The notes beneath the pieces were generated by a model that was given only the letters and a program-made list of their open reading frames with translations, did no database searches and was not told the DNA's origin. Made by a program: the position numbers and the translations under genes. This document shows positions 15,922 to 25,683 of a stretch of DNA of 64,000 nucleotides, piece by piece. The stretch is taken from contig NZ_CP182343.1 in NCBI RefSeq assembly GCF_048571125.1, positions 248,001-312,000 on the forward strand. The letters are read 5' to 3'. The stretch's first letter is position 1, and each line of letters opens with the position of its first letter. The stretch comes from Arcobacter siniprincipis. Its GTDB lineage: Bacteria > Campylobacterota > Campylobacteria > Campylobacterales > Arcobacteraceae.

Positions 15922-17298
15922 TTAATATTTAATTATAAATTCAGAACCTTGAGCATAAACTGAGTGAATTTCAAGTTTAAAATTATGTAAAACTAGAATA
16001 GAATTTACTATAAATAATCCAAGTCCTAAAGAGTTATTCCAACCATTTTGTGAGACTCTGTAAAACTTATCTGTGATTTTTAGCAGTTCCATCTCAGATA
16101 TTCCAATACCTAAATCTATAACTTTTAAATATTTATCAGTAATTTCTATAGTAACTGTATCTTCTGAATATTTTAAAGCATTTTCTACTAAATTTGATAT
16201 TGCCATAGAAAGCAGAGTCTCATCAGCTTCAAGAAGATGATTATCACCTTTTACTTCAATAGTTCTATTTGGGTACTTGTCTTTTAAATCAATACATAAA
16301 GAAGTACAAACATCTTTTAAGTGTATTTTCCTTTTTTCAATGTGCTCTTTTCCTTCTTCAAGTTTTAAAGCAAGTCTTAGTTTATCAATTATTTGAGTCA
16401 TTTTATTTGCATTTGAATCAATCTTGGACAAAAATTTATCTCTCATTTGTTCAGGCAAATCTTTGTCATTTTGTAAAGTTTGAACATAACCTGTGATAAT
16501 AGCAATTGGATTTTTAAATTCATGGGAAATTGCACTAATTATTTCATCTTTTTGTTTATTTGCAAGTCTTAACTTAGCTGTATGTTTAGCTTTTGTTTTT
16601 TCTTTTTTTTGAAGTCTAAGGGCAACTTTATTTAATAATCTATTAATAGTAAAAAACTCTTTAGTATGAAATACACTTAAGCTTATAGACTCTCTTTTTT
16701 TTGTAAGGCTAATTAAAAAATGTAAGATATTATCTGTTTCTTTTTTTATTTCATTAGAAATATAGTATGAAACTACAAAAGCTAAAAGTAGAAAAATAGA
16801 AAAAATAGCAATAAGTTGAAGACTTAATTTTATAAAATACTCTTTTATAGTACTTATATCGCTAGACATTCTTATGTAATAATTCTTACCATCGATTTCA
16901 ACTTCTTTTGCAATATAAAGTAAATCTTTATTTAAAGTATTTGAGTATCTTGATATTTCACCATAATCACTAATTTTAGCATCAATTATTTCTTCTCTAT
17001 TTAAGTGATTTCCCATAAGCGTTTTATCTTTGTCTGTTTCAGCAACTACTTTTCCTTTTGAATTGATAATGGTTACTCTAAGATTAGTTGCTTTCTTGAT
17101 CTCTTGTACTTTTTTATCAATATTATCTAAGTTTGGAAGTACAATTGAAAGGGTATTGATGTTTGCTAATATATTTTTCTCAATTTGTTCTAAATATATT
17201 GTCTTAGACCAAAAATAAATTACAATTGAAATTAGTATAAGTATTGATAAAAAGATAAGTATAAAACTTCTAAGGAAAAACTGGTGAATTTTTAACAA
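15922..17298 (-). CDS. PhoR-like membrane sensor histidine kinase
   Basis: The 458-residue kinase has two membrane segments (about 8-30 and 160-180) around a periplasmic sensing region of about 130 residues. Then come a linker with coiled-coil character, HisKA with H259 in A-I-S-H-E-F-K-N-P-I, and HATPase_c (N-L-V-E-N-A-L-K near 375, D-L-G-I-G near 400, G-L-G-L-F near 428). It begins at a TTG that overlaps the response regulator by 7 bases. It is the last gene of the phoU-psiE-RR-HK operon, so phosphate sensing is the likeliest role. The periplasmic region could mean another ligand. Confidence 0.88.
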   Translation of the reverse strand: MLKIHQFFLRSFILIFLSILILISIVIYFWSKTIYLEQIEKNILANINTLSIVLPNLDNIDKKVQEIKKATNLRVTIINSKGKVVAETDKDKTLMGNHLNREEIIDAKISDYGEISRYSNTLNKDLLYIAKEVEIDGKNYYIRMSSDISTIKEYFIKLSLQLIAIFSIFLLLAFVVSYYISNEIKKETDNILHFLISLTKKRESISLSVFHTKEFFTINRLLNKVALRLQKKEKTKAKHTAKLRLANKQKDEIISAISHEFKNPIAIITGYVQTLQNDKDLPEQMRDKFLSKIDSNANKMTQIIDKLRLALKLEEGKEHIEKRKIHLKDVCTSLCIDLKDKYPNRTIEVKGDNHLLEADETLLSMAISNLVENALKYSEDTVTIEITDKYLKVIDLGIGISEMELLKITDKFYRVSQNGWNNSLGLGLFIVNSILVLHNFKLEIHSVYAQGSEFIIKY

Positions 17299-17966
17299 AA
17301 CATATATCCTTCACCACGAACAGATTTTATATATTTTTTATCACCTTTTGGGTCGATTTTAGTTTTTAATCTTTTTACTGCCACATTTACAGTTTTTAGT
17401 TTTTTTTCTAATGAGTCTTCCCATACAGTATCTAATAAATACTCTCTACTTAAAAGAATATCTTTGTTTTTAAAAAATTCTAAGAATAAATCATGTTCTA
17501 ATGTTGTCAAATCTATTTTTAAATCATTTATAAAAAAACTTTTACTAGATTTTTTATAAGTAATATCTTTTATTTTTTCTATTTCAATATCTTTTTTTGT
17601 TCTTTTTATTACAGCTTTTACCCTAGCAATTAACTCTTTTAGATTAAATGGTTTAGTAATATAGTCATCCGCGTGTTTATCAAAACCTTCTAAAATATCT
17701 TCATCTTGGTCTTTTGCGCTAACATAAATTACTGGTATATTGTAACCTTTATTTTTTATGTCATTTATAAATGAAGTTCCTTCTATTCCTGGTAAATTTC
17801 TATCCATAAGTATTAAATCAATCTCTTCTTCATTTAAAACTTCATAAACTTTATCAGATGCATTTAAAAACCCAATTGTCTCAAAACCCTCTTTTTGTAG
17901 GGTATATTCTAAAAGTTCTAAAATATCAACTTCATCTTCAATTATCAATATTGTTGTATTATTCAT
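17292..17966 (-). CDS. PhoB-like OmpR-family response regulator
   Basis: A 224-residue protein with acidic residues E10-D11-E12, phospho-acceptor D55 (L-M-D-R-N-L-P-G), K105-P in the receiver and a C-terminal winged helix ending in V-R-G-E-G-Y-M-F. I chose the ATG at 17966. The frame also allows a GTG four codons upstream (17978), but the GTGAG there better serves as ribosome site for the ATG. It overlaps psiE by 8 bases and the kinase by 7 bases. In operon context it probably regulates phosphate-starvation genes. Confidence 0.88.
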   Translation of the reverse strand: MNNTTILIIEDEVDILELLEYTLQKEGFETIGFLNASDKVYEVLNEEEIDLILMDRNLPGIEGTSFINDIKNKGYNIPVIYVSAKDQDEDILEGFDKHADDYITKPFNLKELIARVKAVIKRTKKDIEIEKIKDITYKKSSKSFFINDLKIDLTTLEHDLFLEFFKNKDILLSREYLLDTVWEDSLEKKLKTVNVAVKRLKTKIDPKGDKKYIKSVRGEGYMFC

Positions 17967-18354
17967 CTGATTTCTCACTTATGTTATCAATTTTATGTAT
18001 TCCTGGAGAGTATTTTATTGACATTATCCTAAAAATAAAAAATATAAATATAACAATTAGTAAAAAAACAATATCAACATAGTCCATTTTGGGATGTGAA
18101 GCTTGTATTATTACATCTCGTATTAAAAATATTATAAATAAATCAATTATAAATCGAAGTCTTAATTTCTCTTTTTTTATAAAATCAGAAATCATTTTAA
18201 CAACTTCCATTATAACAATAAATTCAAGCATATAGATAATTGCTTTTGAGAATTCTAATCCCGAGATGATAATAGCAATGAATAAAATCATTGCTATTAG
18301 AACTTCATAGTTACTTCTAAAGTATCTGTTTATTTTTGCTAGAGCTCTTTTCAT
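17959..18354 (-). CDS. psiE: PsiE-family membrane protein
   Basis: The 131-residue protein has four hydrophobic segments (about 17-37, 39-55, 67-85 and 90-112) and the pattern of phosphate-starvation-inducible PsiE (PF06146), with charged R-D-V-I-I-Q-A and H-P-K between helices 3 and 4. Its biochemical role is unknown in any species. It lies 22 bases after phoU and overlaps the response regulator. Presence in a phoU/two-component operon agrees with phosphate-linked expression. Confidence 0.82.
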   Translation of the reverse strand: MKRALAKINRYFRSNYEVLIAMILFIAIIISGLEFSKAIIYMLEFIVIMEVVKMISDFIKKEKLRLRFIIDLFIIFLIRDVIIQASHPKMDYVDIVFLLIVIFIFFIFRIMSIKYSPGIHKIDNISEKSDE

Positions 18355-18376
18355 AAGTTAAAAAATAGTGTGAAGA

Positions 18377-19048
18377 CTATTTTCTTTCTATCTCCCCACC
18401 TCTTTCAGCAAAAAGTAATAAGTGTGCAATTGAAACTGATCTATCAGAAATTTTTTCTAATTTTCTTAATGAAGTTAGAATATCAAAGTACTCTTTTGAT
18501 AAATCTAAATTTTTAGCAATTAGTTTTAATATATTTTTTTCTATCATTGAGTATAAATCATCAGTTTTACTCTCTTCTACTACAACTCTTTGATATTTTT
18601 CTTCAATATGATTTACAGTAGACTCTTTAATAATCGATATTGATGTTTGAAGAGAAAGTAGTGTTGATTTTAATAAAGGAATTGCATATTCTAAAATTGT
18701 TTTAGTATTTAAATCTTCACTAAAAGAAGTTCTAAATATTTTTATAAAACCTTTTGTATTTCCCCCAGCTCTTACTAATTCATTTGTAATTTTAAAATAA
18801 GATACTAACTCTCTTAAATCTCTTGCTTCTGGTTGATATAAAGCAAGTGCTGTTACAATTGAATTGTCTATATTGTTTGAACTAATTGTAAGTTTTTTTA
18901 ATGATAACTCTGCATCTTTTAAAGCCTTGAAATCTTCATCTTTTAGAGCTTTTAAAGCTGCATTTAATGATTCGATTACCACATTACCTATTTCTAGCAA
19001 TTCATTTTGAATTTGCTCTCTTCTTGTCTCATAAACTTTTAACATCAT
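18377..19048 (-). CDS. phoU: PhoU-like phosphate signalling protein
   Basis: The 223-residue all-helical protein has two PhoU repeats, with E/D-rich helices at about 30-60 (L-K-D-E-D-F-K-A-L) and R-D-L-R-E-L-V-S near 75-82. In known systems PhoU links the Pst transporter to the PhoR kinase and represses the response when phosphate is plentiful. Two adjacent ATGs occur (19048 and 19045); either may be used. No pst genes are next to it, so the transporter is encoded elsewhere or the protein belongs to a Pit-type accessory group. Confidence 0.85.
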   Translation of the reverse strand: MMLKVYETRREQIQNELLEIGNVVIESLNAALKALKDEDFKALKDAELSLKKLTISSNNIDNSIVTALALYQPEARDLRELVSYFKITNELVRAGGNTKGFIKIFRTSFSEDLNTKTILEYAIPLLKSTLLSLQTSISIIKESTVNHIEEKYQRVVVEESKTDDLYSMIEKNILKLIAKNLDLSKEYFDILTSLRKLEKISDRSVSIAHLLLFAERGGEIERK

Positions 19049-19123
19049 TTAAGCCTTCCCATTGTGTATAACATCTATTTTGTCGCACATTATAGTTTAT
19101 AATAATTACAAGATGATTACATT

Positions 19124-20854
19124 TTAAAATGAAGCACTTATAGGTCTATCTAAATTCTTTGAGTATTTTTTCATTACATTTAAAGTGTAGTCAAAATTTG
19201 CTTTTTTTGAATTACTTGAAATCTCAATGATAGCACAAGAACAAGATAAAAGTTCAAATATTCTATCTTCTCCAAATCTATCTTTTCCTTTTATATGACC
19301 ATTTTTCTTATCTGTTTCACTATATAAGTTTTTCACAGACCATTTAAATTCATCTAAGGCCTCTTTTGTAGTTAGGTAAACCTCTTCTATATCATTATTT
19401 TTTATACCTATAAAAAAGTCATCTCCACCAATATGTGCTATAAAAGTGTCACTAGGATATTTTTTTTGTAAAAGTTCTGAAAATAAAAGTATTGCTCTAT
19501 CACCTTGCCTAAATCCATATGTATCATTAAAAGGTTTGAAATTATCAAAATCAAAATATAAAATATGTGATTTATAAATATTCTTATTCTCTAAACTATT
19601 GTAAATAAATCGTTCGATTTGATTATTACCTGGTAGTCTTGTTAGTGGATTTTGGTTTTCTGCAATTTCTAAAGTTCTTTTATGGGATAGTTGCAAAAGA
19701 GATCTTAAATCAATAAATCCATGGTATTTATTTGCTTTTGTAATAAATATCCCAGATGAGTTTGGGTCTTGATTAAAAATTTGTAGGGCTTTGTCAATTC
19801 CCCATGATGCTTCTATTGAAATAACAGGTTTAACATATTTACTTATTTTAGAACTGTATGATTTATTTTGTGCTAGGGCTAATCCATACTGTGAGTATGA
19901 AATTTGTTTAATATCAACTTCATAAATTACACCAATAAAGTTATCATAATCGTCTATTATAGGAACAAAACTACTGTGTGTGTAATCTTTAAAGTATAAA
20001 AATAAAGAGTGCAAAGATGAATCAATATTAATAGGAACAATATTTTGAATAAATTCTTGTTCTATTGGGGCATTGTCATCTGCTCTTTTTTCAGTTAGTA
20101 AGTATTTGACTATATCTTTATATATTGGCTTTATTTCATCAATTAGTGTAGTTGGTTTTTGTACGAAAAAACCTTGAATAAAATCTGCCCCAATATTTTT
20201 ACATGTGTAAAACTCTTTTAGTGTTTCAACACCTTCTGCGACAACTTTCATTCCCATAATATGTGCCATATTTATAATAGATGAACAAAATAGTCTTTTT
20301 TTAGCATCACCATTGATATTTTCTATAAAAAATCTATCTATTTTTATTATATCTGCTTGTGAGAAATATAATAGTTTTAAACCTGAAACTCCAACTCCAA
20401 AGTCATCAATAGCAATATTATAATTACTACTATTGTAATTATGTATCATATCAATTAGGTCATTTTGCTCTTCTAATGTGCCTCGTTCACTTAATTCAAA
20501 ACAGATTATACTTTTAGGTAGGTTGTATTTTTTTAAGATCTTTTTTGTATTACCTTTAGTATAGTTTTTCGCATGAATAGTTCTATTATCAAGGTTATAA
20601 AAAAGTTGTAAGTTTTCAATACTTATTCTCGAAAATTTTTCAATTGCTTTTTCTCTTAGAAGTAGGTCAAACTCATACAAGTAGTTTTCTTTATAAGCTA
20701 AATCAAAAATATCATGAATATAGTTTATATTTGGTATTTTCTCTACATTTCTAAGTAGTGCTTCAACTGCAAAAATTTTACCAGAATGAGCATGTATAAT
20801 AGGCTGAAAAGCGTAATCGAGTTTTTCAACAATTGAATTCCATTTTATTTTCAT
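19124..20854 (-). CDS. EAL-CBS-GGDEF cyclic-di-GMP protein
   Basis: The 576-residue protein has an N-terminal EAL domain with E-A-L-L-R near 31-35, the E-L-S-E-R-G and D-D-F-G-V-G motifs, K-I-D-R, E-G-V-E-T and Q-G-F-F. The main catalytic signature looks complete, so c-di-GMP phosphodiesterase activity is likely. A central region (about 265-390) fits paired CBS modules. The C-terminal GGDEF domain reads G-G-D-D-F, a conservative deviation that may lower or abolish cyclase activity and leave a GTP-binding regulatory role. No membrane segment or signal peptide is seen. It is monocistronic, with its own 200-base upstream spacer. Confidence 0.9.
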   Translation of the reverse strand: MKIKWNSIVEKLDYAFQPIIHAHSGKIFAVEALLRNVEKIPNINYIHDIFDLAYKENYLYEFDLLLREKAIEKFSRISIENLQLFYNLDNRTIHAKNYTKGNTKKILKKYNLPKSIICFELSERGTLEEQNDLIDMIHNYNSSNYNIAIDDFGVGVSGLKLLYFSQADIIKIDRFFIENINGDAKKRLFCSSIINMAHIMGMKVVAEGVETLKEFYTCKNIGADFIQGFFVQKPTTLIDEIKPIYKDIVKYLLTEKRADDNAPIEQEFIQNIVPINIDSSLHSLFLYFKDYTHSSFVPIIDDYDNFIGVIYEVDIKQISYSQYGLALAQNKSYSSKISKYVKPVISIEASWGIDKALQIFNQDPNSSGIFITKANKYHGFIDLRSLLQLSHKRTLEIAENQNPLTRLPGNNQIERFIYNSLENKNIYKSHILYFDFDNFKPFNDTYGFRQGDRAILLFSELLQKKYPSDTFIAHIGGDDFFIGIKNNDIEEVYLTTKEALDEFKWSVKNLYSETDKKNGHIKGKDRFGEDRIFELLSCSCAIIEISSNSKKANFDYTLNVMKKYSKNLDRPISASF

Positions 20855-21058
20855 ATTTTAATCCTATTTATAGCCTTTTCTCTAATCGTTCGCGTAAAAA
20901 GATAAAGGGCTATAACTAAAATCAAAAAAAGTTATAACTCTCTTTTTAATTTTTCAATTTTTGGAATATTTTCATTACTGTATTTTAATAGGTGAAAGTG
21001 TAGTTTAAAATGATTACATTTTGATTACGAAAGTAGATAAAAAAGTGAAACTAATGGA

Positions 21059-22126
21059 TTATAATCCATTAGCCTCAATTGCTTTTGATTGTGCATCTGT
21101 GATTAATGGGTCTATGATTTCATCAAATACTCCATCATTCATAACTGCTTCAAGTCTGTATAATGTTAGGTTAATTCTATGGTCACTTATTCGGCCTTGT
21201 GGGTAATTATAAGTTCTAATTCTACCACTTCTATCACCAGTTCCAACTTGCTCTTTTCTGCTGGCACCTTCTGAGTCCATTTTTTCTTGCATTTGAATGT
21301 CATAAAGTCTAGCTTTTAAAACTTTCATTGCTTTATCTTTATTTTTATGTTGAGATTTTTGGTCTTGGTTGGTTACCACAAGTCCTGAAGGAATATGCGT
21401 AATTCTAACCGCAGAGTCTGTTGTATTTACAGATTGTCCACCATTTCCACTAGCTCTCATAACATCAATTTTTAAATCACCTGGATCAATTTCAACTTCA
21501 ACATCATCAACTTCTGGCATAACTGCCACAGTAATTGCTGAAGTATGAACTCTTCCTTGAGATTCTGTTGCGGGAACTCTTTGAACTCTATGTGTTCCAC
21601 TTTCATATTTTAGTCTTGAATAAACCTGTTCACCTTTAAATAAAGCTACGATTTCTTTGTATCCACCTGCTTCATTCTCACTTTGGTTCATTATCTCAAC
21701 TTTCCACCCTTTTAGTTCCGCATATCTTAAGTATGCTCTAAATAGGTTTCCTACAAATATTCCTGCTTCGTCCCCACCTGCACCAGCTCTTAATTCTATA
21801 AAAATATTTTTATCATCATTAGGATCTTTAGGTATCATAAGAACTTTTATTTCTTCTTCAATAGCAGGTTTTCTAACCTCTAAATCTCTAAGTTCCTCTT
21901 TTGCTAATTCACCTAACTCTGGATCATCATATAACAATCTGTTATCTTGAATATCCTTTAATACACTTATATATTCTTTAGCTTTATTTACGATTGGTTC
22001 AATTGCTGACTGCTCTTTTGAAAGTGAAGTCATCCTTTTTATGTCTGAAGAGATATCTGGAGAAGCTAATAATCCATTAATCTCCTCATATCTATCAATA
22101 AATAGTTGTAATTTATCTTGTAACAT
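21059..22126 (-). CDS. prfA: peptide chain release factor 1
   Basis: 355 residues, full length. The G-G-Q catalytic motif (in S-G-N-G-G-Q-S-V-N) and the P-A-T tripeptide in V-P-A-T-E-S-Q-G-R are both present; P-A-T distinguishes RF1 (UAA/UAG) from RF2. It is placed 66 bases downstream of rpsT and probably co-transcribed. Confidence 0.97.
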   Translation of the reverse strand: MLQDKLQLFIDRYEEINGLLASPDISSDIKRMTSLSKEQSAIEPIVNKAKEYISVLKDIQDNRLLYDDPELGELAKEELRDLEVRKPAIEEEIKVLMIPKDPNDDKNIFIELRAGAGGDEAGIFVGNLFRAYLRYAELKGWKVEIMNQSENEAGGYKEIVALFKGEQVYSRLKYESGTHRVQRVPATESQGRVHTSAITVAVMPEVDDVEVEIDPGDLKIDVMRASGNGGQSVNTTDSAVRITHIPSGLVVTNQDQKSQHKNKDKAMKVLKARLYDIQMQEKMDSEGASRKEQVGTGDRSGRIRTYNYPQGRISDHRINLTLYRLEAVMNDGVFDEIIDPLITDAQSKAIEANGL

Positions 22127-22192
22127 ATTTTATAGTATGTATAAGCAAATAAATAAAATTAACTACCATATTTTTATGATAGTAAAATTTTA

Positions 22193-22453
22193 TTAAAGTG
22201 CGTTAACTTTAACTTGTAGTCTACTAACTTTTCTAGCAGCAGTTCCTTTTTTAAGGATACCTTTTGCAATACAATGGTGCATGTATTTATTAGCAGTTTT
22301 CATAGCAACAGTTGCTTTTTCTTTGTCATTAGCCTCAACTGCAGATAATACATCTTTAGTTATGTTTTTAATTCTTGTTTTATAAAATCTGTTTCTCTCA
22401 GTTTTTACTAACGTTTGTTTAGCTCTTTTAGCCGAAGATTTGTGGTTTGCCAT
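22193..22453 (-). CDS. rpsT: 30S ribosomal protein S20
   Basis: 86 residues, with the basic N-terminus A-N-H-K-S-S-A-K-R-A and the K-G-I-L-K-K-G-T-A-A-R-K motif. Binds 16S rRNA early in assembly. It diverges from glmM across a 90-base shared promoter region. Confidence 0.97.
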   Translation of the reverse strand: MANHKSSAKRAKQTLVKTERNRFYKTRIKNITKDVLSAVEANDKEKATVAMKTANKYMHHCIAKGILKKGTAARKVSRLQVKVNAL

Positions 22454-22543
22454 TTTTAACCTCTTTATAATTTTTTTAAGGCTAGAATACTAGCCAAATA
22501 ACTTTAAAGTAAGTTTAAATTAAGTTTAATTTTAGGATTTTTC

Positions 22544-23878
22544 ATGAAACTATTTGGTACTGATGGTGTAAGAGGACAAGCGGGGTCATTTTTAGATGCA
22601 ATGACTGTAATGAAACTAGCAATGGCTGCTGGAATATTTTTTAGAAAGAATTCATATACAAACAAAATTTTAGTAGGAAAAGATACTAGAAGAAGTGGGT
22701 ATATGATTGAAAATGCACTTGTATCAGGACTGACGGCCGTAGGATATGATGTTATACAAATAGGACCAATGCCAACTCCTGCTATTGCATTCTTAACAGA
22801 ATCAATGAGATGTGATGCTGGAATTATGATATCTGCTTCACATAATCCTTTTGAAGATAATGGAATCAAGTTTTTCGATCATAATGGAAATAAGCTAGGA
22901 CTTGATTGTGAAAAAGCAATTGAAGAACTATTTTTTGACGAAGAAGCGATAATTCAAGCTCAAAAAACAGGAAAAGAAATAGGGGCATCAAAAAGAATTG
23001 ATGATGTTATTGGAAGATATATTGTATCAATTAAAAGTTCATTTCCAAAAGATTTAACATTAAGTGGTCTAAGAATTGTTCTTGATTGTGCAAATGGTGC
23101 AGCTTATAAAGTAGCACCAACAATCTTAGAAGAACTAGGAGCTGAAGTATTTACAATAAATGCAAAACCAAATGGATTTAATATCAATGAATTAAGTGGT
23201 GCAATGTATCCAGAAAATGTTGCAAAAGTTGTAAAAGAAGTGAGAGCTGATATTGGATTGGCATTAGATGGAGATGCAGATAGACTTGTTGTAATAGATG
23301 AAAATGGTGATACTGTTGATGGGGATAAACTATTAGGTGCCTTATGTGTCTATCTAAGCAGTAAGGGACTTTTAAAAGGTGAAGCTTGTGTTGCAACAGT
23401 TATGAGTAATAAAGCCTTAGAGGACTACCTAGACTCATTTGATTTAAAACTAAATAGAACAGATGTTGGTGATAAAAATGTTTTAGTAAATATGAAAGAA
23501 AATCATATCAATTTTGGAGGAGAGCAAAGTGGACATGTTATTTTCTCTGATGTTTCAAAAACAGGAGATGGTCTTGCAACTGCACTTCAAGTATTATCAT
23601 ATGTTTTAGAAAGTGGTAAGAAAGCTAGTGAGGCTTTAAATAAATTTGAACTTTATCCACAAGTGTTAAAAAACATAAAAGTAAATGAAAAAATCCCATT
23701 AGATAAAATTGAAGGTTTGAAAGAACTTCAAGCAGAAATCAAATCAAAGGGAATGAGAGATTTAATTAGATACTCTGGAACTGAAAATAAATTAAGAGTT
23801 CTAATAGAAGGTCGAGATAAAAAGTTAGTAAATGAATATATGGATAAATTAATAGAGTTTTTAACTAAAAAATTATGA
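22544..23878 (+). CDS. glmM: phosphoglucosamine mutase
   Basis: The 444-residue enzyme turns glucosamine-6-phosphate into glucosamine-1-phosphate for peptidoglycan and LPS precursors. The active-site serine lies in I-S-A-S-H-N-P-F near 98-105, the metal loop is D-G-D-A-D-R near 241-246, and the sugar loop G-E-Q-S-G-H is near 325-330. The first residues, M-K-L-F-G-T-D-G-V-R-G, are diagnostic. Its stop overlaps the lspA start by four bases (ATGA). Confidence 0.97.
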   Translation: MKLFGTDGVRGQAGSFLDAMTVMKLAMAAGIFFRKNSYTNKILVGKDTRRSGYMIENALVSGLTAVGYDVIQIGPMPTPAIAFLTESMRCDAGIMISASHNPFEDNGIKFFDHNGNKLGLDCEKAIEELFFDEEAIIQAQKTGKEIGASKRIDDVIGRYIVSIKSSFPKDLTLSGLRIVLDCANGAAYKVAPTILEELGAEVFTINAKPNGFNINELSGAMYPENVAKVVKEVRADIGLALDGDADRLVVIDENGDTVDGDKLLGALCVYLSSKGLLKGEACVATVMSNKALEDYLDSFDLKLNRTDVGDKNVLVNMKENHINFGGEQSGHVIFSDVSKTGDGLATALQVLSYVLESGKKASEALNKFELYPQVLKNIKVNEKIPLDKIEGLKELQAEIKSKGMRDLIRYSGTENKLRVLIEGRDKKLVNEYMDKLIEFLTKKL

Positions 23879-24336
23879 ATAAAAAATTAATTGTTTCACT
23901 AGTAATTTTTGTATTATTAGTTTTAATAGACCAAGCTATTAAATATGGTTTTGTATTTTTAAATTTTGGTTTTGAAAGTGATTGCATATCTTTAGTTCTT
24001 GCATACAATTATGGTGTTGCATTTTCTATGTTTGAATTTTTGAGTGAATATTTAAAATTTATACAATTAACACTTATAGCTTCTATATTGATTTATTTAT
24101 ATTTAAATAAAGAAATATTTGTGAAATACTATATTCCTGTTTCAATACTACTAGCAGGTGGTTTGTCTAATATTTTAGATAGATTTACTTATGGAGCAGT
24201 TGTTGATTATGTTTATTGGCATTGTGGTTTTGATTTTGCTATATTTAATTTTGCAGATGTAATTATTGACTTTGCTATTGCAATAATTTTATATATGCAG
24301 TATAAACAATATAAAGAAGATAAAAAAAGAGCTTAA
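23875..24336 (+). CDS. lspA: lipoprotein signal peptidase II
   Basis: A 153-residue membrane protein with four helices. The two catalytic aspartates lie in N-I-L-D-R-F and N-F-A-D-V-I-I-D, and the conserved N-Y-G-V-A-F-S is near 42-48. It cleaves prolipoprotein signal peptides in the inner membrane. Translationally coupled to glmM. Confidence 0.95.
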   Translation: MNKKLIVSLVIFVLLVLIDQAIKYGFVFLNFGFESDCISLVLAYNYGVAFSMFEFLSEYLKFIQLTLIASILIYLYLNKEIFVKYYIPVSILLAGGLSNILDRFTYGAVVDYVYWHCGFDFAIFNFADVIIDFAIAIILYMQYKQYKEDKKRA

Positions 24337-24367
24337 TAGAGTTTTTGAAAGCTAAACAGATTTTAGC

Positions 24368-24373
24368 TATAAT
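24368..24373 (+). promoter_or_regulatory. -10 box ahead of leuC
   Basis: TATAAT preceded by GC within the 78-base gap between lspA and leuC, 42 bases before the start codon. A -35 box is not obvious. Confidence 0.5.
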
Positions 24374-24414
24374 CGAGCAAATTAAAAAAGATAAGTTTAA
24401 TAAAGAGAGAAAAG

Positions 24415-25683
24415 ATGGGTCAAACAATTACAGAAAAGATTTTTAGCGAACATGTAGGACATGAAGTTTACGCAGGTGAGATTGTAAGAAGTCCAATTGA
24501 TATGGTTATTGGAAATGACATTACAACTCCTATTTCTATTAGAGCATTTGAAGAGGGTGGTTTTGAAAAACTAGCAAATCCAGATGGTTTTGCAATAGTA
24601 CTTGACCACTTTATTCCTGCAAAAGATATTGCATCGGCAAATCAAGCAAGAATTTCAAGAGACTTTGCTGAAAAACATGATTTAAAACTATTTTTTGATG
24701 AAAAAGACATGGGAATCGAGCATGCACTTTTACCAGAAAAAGGATTAGTATTACCAGGTGATGTTATTATTGGTGCTGATTCACATACCTGTACACATGG
24801 TGCATTAGGTGCATTTAGTACAGGAATGGGGAGTACTGATATATCTTTTGGAATGATTACTGGTGGAAACTGGTTTAAAGTACCTGAGTCTATTAAAGTA
24901 GTATTCAAAGGAAAACCAGGTCCTTATATTACTGGAAAAGATTTAATCTTAGAGATTATTAGAATACTTGGAGTTGATGGAGCTTTATATAAAGCTTTAG
25001 AATTCACAGGTGATTCAATTAAATATTTAAGCATGGATGATAGATTCTCTTTATGTAATATGGCTATTGAAGCAGGGGCTAAAAATGGTATTGTTGCATA
25101 TGATGAAGTTACAAAAGAGTTCTTAGATAGCAGAGACAGTTTAAGAGCTGAACCTAAAATTCATTATTCTGATGATGATGCAACATATTGTCAAGAGATT
25201 GTTATAGATGTAGAATCTTTAAATCCAGTAATTGCATATCCATTTTTACCATCAAATGGACATAGTGTGAATCAAGCTGTTGAAGATAATATTAGAGTTG
25301 ACCAAGTATTTATTGGAAGCTGTACAAATGGAAGATTATCTGATTTTAAAGTGGCTGCCCAATTACTTGAAGGTAAAAAAGTTGCAAGACATGTAAGACT
25401 TATTTTAACTCCAGGAACTCAAAAGATATTAAGAGAAGCTACAAAACTTGGATATATTGATACTTTAGTTGATGCAGGTGGAGTTGTTTCTAATCCTACT
25501 TGTGGAGCATGTTTAGGTGGATATATGGGAATCTTAGGTGATGATGAGGTTTGTATTTCTACTACAAATAGAAACTTTGTTGGAAGAATGGGATCTCGAA
25601 GTTCAAAAATATATTTATCAAATACTGCCGTTGCAGCTGCAAGTGCAATAAGTGGATATATTACAGATCCTAGAAGTTTATAA
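24415..25683 (+). CDS. leuC: 3-isopropylmalate dehydratase large subunit (LeuC-type)
   Basis: The 422-residue aconitase-fold enzyme carries [4Fe-4S] ligand cysteines in I-G-S-C-T-N-G-R near 304 and in P-T-C-G-A-C-L near 363 and 366. H-T-C-T-H-G near 124-129 binds substrate. Length and motifs fit the short (about 420-residue) LeuC/homoaconitase class. The small subunit leuD is not adjacent, so the pathway (leucine versus a related hydratase) rests on similarity. The mobA start follows its stop directly. Confidence 0.88.
   Translation: MGQTITEKIFSEHVGHEVYAGEIVRSPIDMVIGNDITTPISIRAFEEGGFEKLANPDGFAIVLDHFIPAKDIASANQARISRDFAEKHDLKLFFDEKDMGIEHALLPEKGLVLPGDVIIGADSHTCTHGALGAFSTGMGSTDISFGMITGGNWFKVPESIKVVFKGKPGPYITGKDLILEIIRILGVDGALYKALEFTGDSIKYLSMDDRFSLCNMAIEAGAKNGIVAYDEVTKEFLDSRDSLRAEPKIHYSDDDATYCQEIVIDVESLNPVIAYPFLPSNGHSVNQAVEDNIRVDQVFIGSCTNGRLSDFKVAAQLLEGKKVARHVRLILTPGTQKILREATKLGYIDTLVDAGGVVSNPTCGACLGGYMGILGDDEVCISTTNRNFVGRMGSRSSKIYLSNTAVAAASAISGYITDPRSL

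Noticed and set aside
22504..22869. 121-codon minus-strand frame inside glmM
   Set aside because: Antisense shadow of a clear glmM; no ribosome site and no recognisable motif.
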